A program made the position numbers and the translations under genes. Source: Phaeospirillum sp. (GTDB lineage: Bacteria > Pseudomonadota > Alphaproteobacteria > Rhodospirillales > Magnetospirillaceae). Taken from it: 64,000 bases of DNA. Within the stretch, counting starts at the first letter, position 1. Every line of letters begins with the position of its first letter. Where the stretch lies: assembly GCA_030651575.1 (NCBI GenBank), contig JAUSFB010000037.1:1-64000 (forward strand), given 5' to 3'. Positions 57,470 to 64,000 of the stretch are shown piece by piece. The notes beneath the pieces were generated by a model, which saw only the letters and a list, made by a program, of their open reading frames with translations, had not been told where the DNA came from and did no database searches.

Positions 57470-58153
57470 GACCGGCAGCTCATCTTCTCCCCGCTCCAAC
57501 ACGCCACGGGCCAGCGGCACCGTCACGGCGCGGTGACCGGCCAGCGCAGCATGGTCAAGGCGCTCGACCAGATTCGCGGCGGCGGCAAAGCTGCGCTCCA
57601 TGCGCCCCAGCAGATAGGCCACCACTTCCTCGCCGATCCTGACCTGCCGGTCGGAGAACAATTTAACCAGCACCGCCGCCAGGACAGCATCGTCGGGTGC
57701 GCCGATGGCCAGGGCCGGCATAGCGTTCAGCCGCGACCGCAGATCCGGGAGACTCACGCCCCAGCGCGACGGCGCCTCGCGCCCGGTAAGCAGCAAAAAG
57801 CCGCCGGTCTCCTTGGTCAGATTGATCAGATGGAACAGCGCCGCCTCGTCCAGCGTCCCCCGATCGCAATCCTCCACCACCACGGCGCGGGCCTGATCCA
57901 ACAGGCGAGGCGGGTCGGCGACGGCAAGATCCGCTCCGGCGATGGTGACGGCGCCGCTGACGGCGGCGAACAGGTGGGCAAGATGGGTCTTGCCGCATTC
58001 GGCGGGGCCGAAGATGACCGAGGCCGGGCCGGGCCAGTCGGGCCAACGCTCAAGCCAGCCATGGGCCTCGGCGTTGCACGGGGCCACCAGGAAATCGCCT
58101 TCCGACAAGGCCGGCCGGTGCCCAAGGTCGAGAGGAAGTTGGGACTCGCTCAA
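57464..58153 (-). CDS. hdaA: DnaA-like regulatory protein (Hda/HdaA)
   Basis: A 229-residue AAA+ protein that works with the sliding clamp to inactivate DnaA-ATP after initiation. The short N terminus carries a clamp-binding-like peptide (SQLPLDLG). The Walker A is FGPAECGKTHLAHLF, and a sensor-like region RSRLNAMPALAIG follows. The lid helices end in LLGRMERSFAAAANLVERLD, with no DNA-binding domain IV. The start is TTG at 58153, whose TTGA overlaps the stop of the permease gene. No ATG or GTG fits the expected N terminus. Confidence 0.9.
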   Translation of the reverse strand: MSESQLPLDLGHRPALSEGDFLVAPCNAEAHGWLERWPDWPGPASVIFGPAECGKTHLAHLFAAVSGAVTIAGADLAVADPPRLLDQARAVVVEDCDRGTLDEAALFHLINLTKETGGFLLLTGREAPSRWGVSLPDLRSRLNAMPALAIGAPDDAVLAAVLVKLFSDRQVRIGEEVVAYLLGRMERSFAAAANLVERLDHAALAGHRAVTVPLARGVLERGEDELPVL

Positions 58154-59244
58154 GAGTCCTCGCCACCATGGTAAAGCGAACTCCTGAGATAGTTTTCCAA
58201 GGCGAAGCGGGTCAGAACCCCGATCACCGACGCCGCCGGCACCGCCAGCAGGATGCCGACAAAGCCAAACAGCGCCCCCCCGGCCAGCAGCGAAAAGATG
58301 ATCCACACCGGATGCAATCCGACCCGGTCGCCCACCAGCTTGGGTGTCAGGAAATTGCCCTCCAGCACATTGCCGATCAGAAACACCAGACCGACGCCGC
58401 CCAGCAGATGCCACTCGGCCCCTTGCGCCACCGCCAGCCCCAGACTGGCGATCAACCCGATCAGCATCCCCACGTAAGGCACGAAAGCGCCCAACCCGGT
58501 CCCCATGCCGATCATCAGGCCAAGATCCAGGCCGGTCATGGTCAAGCCGATGCCGTAAAAAGCGGCCAGGGTGATGCAGACCGTCGCCTGACCGCGCACG
58601 AAACCGGCCAGGGTGCGGTCGACCTCCTTCAACTCGCACCGGATGGTCTCGGCATGATGGCGCGGCAACCAGGTGTTGATGGTCTCCACCATGTGATCCC
58701 AGTCGCGCAACAGATAAAAGGTCACGACCGGCGTGATGAACAGCAGCGACAGGATGCTGAGAATGGCGATGCCGCCGGTCAGCACGCTTTTCAAGAAATC
58801 CAGCGCCCAACCGGCGGCGGTGCCAGCATAGGCCCCGACCGAGGTTTGCAGCTTCTCGATATCGTGGGGCGACAGCCGGTCCTGGAACTCCTGCAACAGC
58901 GGCTTGATCCGATCCCCCACGGCGGCGATATAGGCGGGCAAACGCTGGACGAAGGTCACCACCTGCTGCTCCAGCACCGGCACCAGCAGGAACAGCAACA
59001 GCCCGAACACCAGAAAGAACACCGCCGTGATGAGGGCGGTGGCCATGATCCGCGACAGCCCCAACCGCTCCAGCCGGTCGGCCAGCGGATCGAGGAAATA
59101 GGCGATCGCCATGCCGGCGACGAATGGCAGCAGAACACCGCGCAGCAGATAGACCAGCACCAGAAAGGCCAGACCGCCAAAGGCCCAGACCCGTATACGC
59201 TGCGTCGGCGACATCGCCGGAGGTACCCGTCGGTCCGGTATCAT
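58150..59244 (-). CDS. AI-2E/PerM family permease
   Basis: A 364-residue inner-membrane protein of the UPF0118/PerM/TqsA family. It has seven to eight hydrophobic segments, a long extracytoplasmic helical insert (about 75-150), and the conserved GLDLGLMIGMGTGLGAFVPY and PYVGMLIGLIASLGLA segments. The substrate is unknown; family members have been linked to autoinducer or ion transport. The ATG has GGGGAG six bases upstream. It lies between a DUF2066 gene and hdaA, an order seen in many alphaproteobacteria. Confidence 0.92.
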   Translation of the reverse strand: MIPDRRVPPAMSPTQRIRVWAFGGLAFLVLVYLLRGVLLPFVAGMAIAYFLDPLADRLERLGLSRIMATALITAVFFLVFGLLLFLLVPVLEQQVVTFVQRLPAYIAAVGDRIKPLLQEFQDRLSPHDIEKLQTSVGAYAGTAAGWALDFLKSVLTGGIAILSILSLLFITPVVTFYLLRDWDHMVETINTWLPRHHAETIRCELKEVDRTLAGFVRGQATVCITLAAFYGIGLTMTGLDLGLMIGMGTGLGAFVPYVGMLIGLIASLGLAVAQGAEWHLLGGVGLVFLIGNVLEGNFLTPKLVGDRVGLHPVWIIFSLLAGGALFGFVGILLAVPAASVIGVLTRFALENYLRSSLYHGGEDS

Positions 59245-59257
59245 GCGAAACTCCCCG

Positions 59258-60331
59258 TCATTTACGCTCGACCGGCCGCATGGTCCAAAAGCCGTCGCCC
59301 CATTCCAGGGCCAGTCCGGCTGCGGCCAGCGTCGCCTTCACCTGCTCGGGCTCGCCGACGGTGTGCAACACCAGCGCCGCCTCCTCGCGCGAGAGCGACA
59401 CGATTTCCCACCGCCGCACCAACGGCACCCGCCCCAGGCGTTCACGCACCGCCAGCCAGTCGTCGAGGCCGCGCAACTGCACCATGGCGGCCATGGTGGC
59501 GGCCCGGTCGAAGGACAGCAGGTTTCCCTGCTTGTAAGCGGCGTCGAATCCGTTGGCGATATCGCCAACGGCGGCCCGCATGGCGACATCGAGCCCGGCG
59601 GCGGTCAGGGGATAATTTTTTGAATCGAACGGCTTGAGCGCGCCGGAAACGCCCCCCAGCGACACATCCAGCGCGGAGCCGGTTGCATTGACCGCGGCGG
59701 TCGCCACCAGCACATCGCCGGTCCGGAAGCGCGATCCCAGAAAGCCAAGCCCCTCGGCGTCAAGCGCCAGCGCCTTTTCCAACGGCAACGCGGCGATGTC
59801 GGCGGCGTCGCCAACCGGCACAGCAAGGGGCACCAATGCGCCGGAGCCCTGCCCCAGCCAGGCCGCCCGCCACGGATTGGGATCATCCCATAGCAAAGGA
59901 CGCCCCCCCCCCTGCTGCTTGAATACGGGCACGATCACCACCGGACGGGGCCGGGGCTCGGCATATTTCAAACCGGCGTCGCGCAGCAGCTTTTTCACCG
60001 CCACCCCGTTGTAGCGTACGGTCAGGGTGGCGATATAACGCACCGCCGACGACCGTTCCCGCTCGATGGCGACGTCACGCACATATTGGAGGGCATCGGC
60101 GCTGGGTAGTTTGGCATGATCGGCCGGCATGGTGAGGCGTTCGAGCAATCGGCGGAACCCGGCCCGCTCGGCCTCCGCCAGCGCCTGCTCCTTGGCGGCG
60201 GCGGCGGCGGACGCCGTCACATCCACATCGATGCCGCGCACGGCGAAGGCATCGGCCGCCCGGACAGCGCCGGGTAGAGCCAAAAAGATCGAAAGGAATA
60301 GCGCGACCCGAAGGCGGCGGAGAGAAGCCAT
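59258..60331 (-). CDS. DUF2066 exported protein
   Basis: A 357-residue exported protein of unknown function. The signal peptide (LRVALFLSIFLALPGAVRAAD) is followed by a conserved DUF2066 core (FAVRGIDVDVTASAAAAAKE, in part; AEAERAGFRRLLERLT). The ATG at 60331 places the signal peptide at the start, and one four codons earlier is also possible. It lies 13 bases before the permease gene, and the two are probably one operon with hdaA. Confidence 0.85.
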   Translation of the reverse strand: MASLRRLRVALFLSIFLALPGAVRAADAFAVRGIDVDVTASAAAAAKEQALAEAERAGFRRLLERLTMPADHAKLPSADALQYVRDVAIERERSSAVRYIATLTVRYNGVAVKKLLRDAGLKYAEPRPRPVVIVPVFKQQGGGRPLLWDDPNPWRAAWLGQGSGALVPLAVPVGDAADIAALPLEKALALDAEGLGFLGSRFRTGDVLVATAAVNATGSALDVSLGGVSGALKPFDSKNYPLTAAGLDVAMRAAVGDIANGFDAAYKQGNLLSFDRAATMAAMVQLRGLDDWLAVRERLGRVPLVRRWEIVSLSREEAALVLHTVGEPEQVKATLAAAGLALEWGDGFWTMRPVERK

Positions 60332-60413
60332 TGCAAACCACATGGGATGAAGTATCTTCGGGCCACCGGATTTCCGTGCCGAACATACCACACCAAAGCC
60401 CACGAGGAAGCCC

Positions 60414-61490
60414 ATTCCCGCGCATGATGACAAGCAGGGCCTGACCTACCGCGATGCGGGTGTCGATATCGACGCCGGCGAGGCGCTGGTCGAGGCCATC
60501 AAGCCGCTCGCCAAATCCACCGCCCGTTCCGGCGGCGCCGCCGGTCTCGGCGGTTTTGGCGCGCTTTTCGACCCAAAGGCAGCCGGGTTCAAGGACCCGA
60601 TCCTGGTCGCAACCACCGACGGCGTCGGCACCAAGCTGAAAGTCGCCATCGAAGCCGGCAAGCACGACACGGTCGGAATCGATCTGGTCGCCATGTGCGT
60701 CAACGATCTGGTGGTCCAGGGCGCCGAGCCGCTGTTCTTCCTGGATTACTTCGCCACCGGCAAGCTTGACGTCGCCGCCGGCACCGCCATCGTCGCCGGA
60801 ATCGCCGAGGGCTGCCGTCAGGCCGGCTGCGCCCTGGTGGGCGGCGAAACCGCCGAAATGCCCGGCATGTATTCCAAGGGCGACTACGATCTGGCCGGCT
60901 TTTCGGTCGGCGCCGCCGAGCGCGACCAGTTGCTTCCCAAGGAAGACGTGGTCGAGGGCGACGTGATTCTGGGTCTGGCTTCGTCCGGAGTTCATTCCAA
61001 CGGCTATTCCCTGGTGCGCCGCATCGTCGAGCGCGGCGGCCTGTCCTACGACCAGCCCGCCCCCTTCGCCCCCGACCGCAAGCTGGGCGAGGCGCTGCTG
61101 GACCCGACCCGCATCTACGTAAAGAGCTGTCTGGCGGCCGTGCGCGCCGGCACCTTGAAGGCGCTGGCCCATATCACCGGCGGCGGCCTGATCGAGAATG
61201 TTCCGCGCGTCCTGCCCGAAGGTGTGGTCGCCGAGATCGACGGCTCCGCCTGGACCCTGCCGCCGGTTTTCCGCTGGCTGGCCAAGGAAGGTGGCGTCGC
61301 CGCGCACGAGATGGCCCGCACCTTCAACTGCGGCATCGGCATGGTGGTGGTGGCTTCGGCCGCCAACGCGGCCGAGGCCGAGCGCATCTTGCGCGACGGC
61401 GGCGAGACGGTGTATCGCATCGGCCGCATCCGGACCCGCCAGGGCGACGAGGCGCAAAGTCAGGTTCTCAACCAGGGCGGCTGGGCGTGA
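60414..61490 (+). CDS. purM: Phosphoribosylformylglycinamidine cyclo-ligase, ATT start
   Basis: AIR synthetase, the fifth step of purine synthesis. The product would have 358 residues, the usual length. The motifs are [27 protein letters not shown] (in [14 protein letters not shown]), [19 protein letters not shown] and [13 protein letters not shown]. The reading frame has a stop at 60348-60350 and then no ATG, GTG or TTG before the conserved N terminus. The codon at the right place is ATT (60414-60416), with AGGA five bases upstream. The first in-frame ATG (60693) would remove about 90 essential residues. purN overlaps the stop by GTGA. Confidence 0.9.
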   Translation: MPAHDDKQGLTYRDAGVDIDAGEALVEAIKPLAKSTARSGGAAGLGGFGALFDPKAAGFKDPILVATTDGVGTKLKVAIEAGKHDTVGIDLVAMCVNDLVVQGAEPLFFLDYFATGKLDVAAGTAIVAGIAEGCRQAGCALVGGETAEMPGMYSKGDYDLAGFSVGAAERDQLLPKEDVVEGDVILGLASSGVHSNGYSLVRRIVERGGLSYDQPAPFAPDRKLGEALLDPTRIYVKSCLAAVRAGTLKALAHITGGGLIENVPRVLPEGVVAEIDGSAWTLPPVFRWLAKEGGVAAHEMARTFNCGIGMVVVASAANAAEAERILRDGGETVYRIGRIRTRQGDEAQSQVLNQGGWA

Positions 61491-62098
61491 GGAAGAGGGT
61501 CGGCGTCCTGGTCTCCGGGCGGGGCAGCAATCTGCAAGCCCTGCTCGACGCCTGCGCCGATCCGGCTTTTCCCGCCGAGATCGTGCTGGTGATCTCCAAC
61601 ATTCCCGGCGTCTTTGCCCTGGAGCGGGCCGAAAAGGCCGGAATCGCCACGCGGGTGATCCCCCATAAGGGCTTTGCGTCACGCGAAGCCTTCGATGCCG
61701 AAATGGACAGGGAACTGCGCGCCGCCGGGATCGAAATCGTCTGTCTCGCCGGCTTCATGCGCCTGCTATCCGCCGATTTCGTCACGTCATGGCGGGACCG
61801 CATGATCAACATTCATCCGGCGCTGCTGCCCTCGTTCAAGGGGCTGCACACTCACCGCCGCGCTATCGAGGCCGGGGTCAAGTTGCATGGCTGTACCGTG
61901 CATCTGGTCACCGCCGACCTCGACGACGGCCCCATCCTGGTCCAGGACGCGGTTCCCGTGCTGGCCGCCGACACCGAAGACACCCTGGCGGCGCGCGTGC
62001 TGGAGCGCGAGCACAAAGCGTATCCCCTGGCGCTGCGGTTGCTGGCGGAGGGGCGGGTGACGGTCGAGGGCAACCGCGCCCTGATCCGTGATGAATGA
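61487..62098 (+). CDS. purN: Phosphoribosylglycinamide formyltransferase
   Basis: Formyl-tetrahydrofolate-dependent GAR transformylase, the third step of purine synthesis. The 203-residue protein has [28 protein letters not shown], the catalytic [17 protein letters not shown] and [13 protein letters not shown]. The GTG start overlaps the purM stop by three bases (GTGA), giving coupled translation. Confidence 0.96.
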   Translation: MRKRVGVLVSGRGSNLQALLDACADPAFPAEIVLVISNIPGVFALERAEKAGIATRVIPHKGFASREAFDAEMDRELRAAGIEIVCLAGFMRLLSADFVTSWRDRMINIHPALLPSFKGLHTHRRAIEAGVKLHGCTVHLVTADLDDGPILVQDAVPVLAADTEDTLAARVLEREHKAYPLALRLLAEGRVTVEGNRALIRDE

Positions 62099-62151
62099 TA
62101 GACTCAATTCAGGCTTAAGGGTTCACGGACCCTGCCCCGCGACTTGCCGGC

Positions 62152-63126
62152 ATGACGTCATTGGATAACTCCATCCTGGTCTATGTCGGCCTCGACGCGG
62201 TCGGCGACGGTCTGATCAAGCTGCCCTTCGTCCGGGCATTGCGCGCCGCTTTTCCCCAGGCCCGCATCACCTGGATGGCGGGCAAGGGTCACAGCGTCTT
62301 TGCCGACACCCTGGCCCCGCTGGTCCACGGCCTGATCGACGAGGTCATCGACGAGGCCCATATCGGCAGCCGGGTCGGAGAATTGCTGCGCCGCCCCCTG
62401 CCCGGCCGGTCGTTCGACCTGATCATCGACACCCAACGCCGGCTGCTGACCACCCTGATCCTCAGGCGCATCCGCCATGGCCGCTTTATCTCGGCCGCCG
62501 GCGGCTTCCTGTTATCCGACGCCAGGCCGCGCGTCCCGACACGGCCCGCCGCCATGGTGGCGCAGTTGATGACGCTGATCGAGCTGGCCGGCGGGGAACC
62601 GGCCGCGGGCGAAGCCCCGCTGCCCCGCGACGCCGCGACCGAGGCGCTGGCCGATACCCTGCTGCCGCCGGGGCCGGACTATGTCGGCCTCGCCCCCGGC
62701 GCCGGAGGCAAGCACAAATGCTGGCCGTTGGAGCGGTTTTGCGCCTTGGCCGCGACCATCTCGGCCAAGGGGATGACGCCGGTCTTCCTGCTGGGACCGG
62801 CAGAGACCGAATGGATGACCGCCATCCGCGCCGAACATCCTGACGCCCTGCTGCCCCTGCAACAGGTGGAAAGGCCGTCCGCCATGCTCACAATCGCCCT
62901 GGGGCGGCGCATGCGGGCCGCCATCGCCAATGACAGCGGCACCGGCCACATGCTGGCCGCCGCCGGAATCCCGCTGGTGTCGCTGTTCGGTCCGACCCCA
63001 CCCGATAAGTTCGCCCCCAGCGCCTCGCGGCTGACGATCCTGCGCGCCCAGGATTTCGGCGGCTCGACCATGGAGAAAATCCCCGCCTCACCGGTTGAAG
63101 AGGCCTTGCTCCGATCTTTGTCCTGA
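62152..63126 (+). CDS. Glycosyltransferase family 9 (heptosyltransferase-like)
   Basis: A 324-residue cytoplasmic glycosyltransferase of the ADP-heptose:LPS heptosyltransferase family. It has [21 protein letters not shown] at the start, the [20 protein letters not shown] nucleotide-sugar region (normally PGA-x-W-P-x-x-F) and the C-terminal [28 protein letters not shown]. It probably adds a sugar to the LPS core. No other LPS genes are adjacent, so the acceptor cannot be named. Confidence 0.9.
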   Translation: MTSLDNSILVYVGLDAVGDGLIKLPFVRALRAAFPQARITWMAGKGHSVFADTLAPLVHGLIDEVIDEAHIGSRVGELLRRPLPGRSFDLIIDTQRRLLTTLILRRIRHGRFISAAGGFLLSDARPRVPTRPAAMVAQLMTLIELAGGEPAAGEAPLPRDAATEALADTLLPPGPDYVGLAPGAGGKHKCWPLERFCALAATISAKGMTPVFLLGPAETEWMTAIRAEHPDALLPLQQVERPSAMLTIALGRRMRAAIANDSGTGHMLAAAGIPLVSLFGPTPPDKFAPSASRLTILRAQDFGGSTMEKIPASPVEEALLRSLS

Positions 63127-63202
63127 TCGGCCCGTCTTTACTTTGACCCGACCGCACCCGGTCGCTACGATGCCCCAGCAATCTCAACATCCGAGCCCAG
63201 AC

Positions 63203-63727
63203 ATGAACATCAAGGACCATATCCGCGGCGTTCCCGACTTCCCCAAGCCGGGCATCCTGTTCTACGACATTTCCACCTTGCTGGCGCATCCCGACGCCTG
63301 GCAGGTGGCCATGGGTCGACTCGCCCGCGAGGTCCGCAAGTTCCAGCCCGACATTCTGGCCGGCATCGAGTCGCGCGGCTTCCTGGTGGCGGCGCCGCTG
63401 GCGCTGAAGCTGGGCTGCGGCTTCGTCATGCTGCGCAAGAAGGGCAAGCTGCCGGGCAAAACCATCCGCCACGACTACGCCCTGGAATACGGCACCGACA
63501 CCATCGAGATCCAGGATAACGCCGTACCCGCCGGCGCGCGCGTCGTGGTTCTGGACGACCTCCTGGCCACCGGTGGCACCCTGGCCGCCAGCATCGAACT
63601 GCTGCGCAAGATCGGCGCCCATGTGACCGGCGCCGCAAGCATCATCGAGCTGAACTTCCTGCCCGGCCGCCAGCGATTGCGGGATTTGGATGTTCCGTTC
63701 ACCAGCTTGGTCGACTACGACGAATAA
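63203..63727 (+). CDS. apt: Adenine phosphoribosyltransferase
   Basis: Salvages adenine to AMP with PRPP. The 174-residue protein has the N-terminal [44 protein letters not shown] and the PRPP motif [13 protein letters not shown]. The ATG at 63203 gives the normal length. The longer in-frame start at 63095 would overlap the upstream gene. Confidence 0.96.
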   Translation: MNIKDHIRGVPDFPKPGILFYDISTLLAHPDAWQVAMGRLAREVRKFQPDILAGIESRGFLVAAPLALKLGCGFVMLRKKGKLPGKTIRHDYALEYGTDTIEIQDNAVPAGARVVVLDDLLATGGTLAASIELLRKIGAHVTGAASIIELNFLPGRQRLRDLDVPFTSLVDYDE

Positions 63728-63750
63728 ATCGTCGAGTTAGAAAGCAGATC

Positions 63751-64000
63751 ATGGACTTCGCGGTTCAGGCGGCGATAGCGGGGACAATGGCGGGGTCGGC
63801 GGCAACGCTGGCCTGGGCAGCCCTGCGTGGCCGACGGTCATCGCCACCAGACCAAAGCGGGGCCGCCGAGGCCCAACGCCATCTGGTCGAGGCTCTCAGC
63901 AACGGCACCGATGGTGTCGGATTGTTCGACAGCGCCAATCGGCTCGTCATCTGCAACGAGCGGTACCGGATGCTGCTGAAGCCCATCGCGGAGTCCATCT
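63751..64000 (+). CDS. PAS-domain sensor protein, N-terminal fragment (cut by window edge)
   Basis: The first 83 residues of a sensor protein. An N-terminal hydrophobic segment (AAIAGTMAGSAATLAWAAL) is followed by a basic stretch and the start of a PAS domain (ALSNGTDGVGLFDSANRLVI, then CNERYRMLLKP). This PAS type often precedes histidine-kinase or GGDEF outputs in Magnetospirillum relatives. The output domain lies outside the window. Confidence 0.75.
   Translation, partial: MDFAVQAAIAGTMAGSAATLAWAALRGRRSSPPDQSGAAEAQRHLVEALSNGTDGVGLFDSANRLVICNERYRMLLKPIAESI

Overview
The window is a GC-rich chromosomal segment of an alphaproteobacterium. Several genes point to that class: a PopZ polar organiser (DUF2497), a short DnaA-like HdaA protein next to a PerM-type permease and a DUF2066 protein, ppx/ppk/sixA, and ctaA/ctaB heme A synthesis. 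The many PAS/GGDEF/EAL sensors, a bacteriohemerythrin and a branched set of heme-copper oxidases suggest a freshwater, microaerobic Rhodospirillales organism such as Magnetospirillum or a relative. That genus-level guess is inference. I see no insertion sequence, prophage, CRISPR array or rRNA, so the segment reads as core chromosome with a few unusual accessory operons.

Layout. 1-6.6 kb (minus): a long run of tightly spaced genes, with an MFP/permease/ATPase export system, a soluble lytic transglycosylase, a HAD dehalogenase, a small coiled-coil protein and the 5' part of ilvD. 6.8-8.2 kb (plus): dapA-smpB. 8.2-16.5 kb: a large sensor kinase, pgpA-cinA, a small ABA-sandwich-like protein, a TPP enzyme, a bacteriohemerythrin and a PilJ-PAS-GGDEF protein. 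16.6-21.6 kb (minus): valS, popZ, tolC. 21.8-22.2 kb: tRNA-Cys and tRNA-Asn with a clear promoter and terminator. 22.3-24.4 kb: a tiny MCP-tip protein and a secreted Sel1-repeat serine protease.

24.4-34.0 kb (minus) is the most striking stretch. A FecR-domain periplasmic protein is followed, after a terminator-like hairpin, by a CHASE2 adenylate cyclase, a secreted TPR-CHAT protease-like protein, a cytoplasmic metallo-beta-lactamase/cyclic-nucleotide-binding fusion and a small lipoprotein. The last three genes overlap. I propose that they form a cAMP-linked envelope signalling system. 34.2-39.7 kb holds a D,D-carboxypeptidase, an SbmA/YddA-like ABC protein with a degenerate ATPase site, a DUF599 membrane protein and a GH1 beta-glucosidase.

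39.7-49.9 kb (minus) is a 10-kb respiratory locus with two heme-copper oxidase modules. One is a complete subunit I/II pair with ctaA, ctaB and SCO, but it lacks the usual tyrosine after the first CuB histidine. The other pairs a small CuA subunit with a subunit I homologue that has no HH pair. This second module is linked to a cytochrome b/ferredoxin/MvhD fusion. 50.3-57.5 kb: a PAS-GGDEF-EAL protein, then polyphosphate metabolism (ppk, ppx, and sixA on the other strand) with a UPF0178 gene. 57.5-64 kb: hdaA, permease and DUF2066 (minus), facing purM-purN, a GT9 glycosyltransferase, apt and the start of a PAS sensor (plus). purM has no ATG, GTG or TTG at the expected position and appears to start at ATT.
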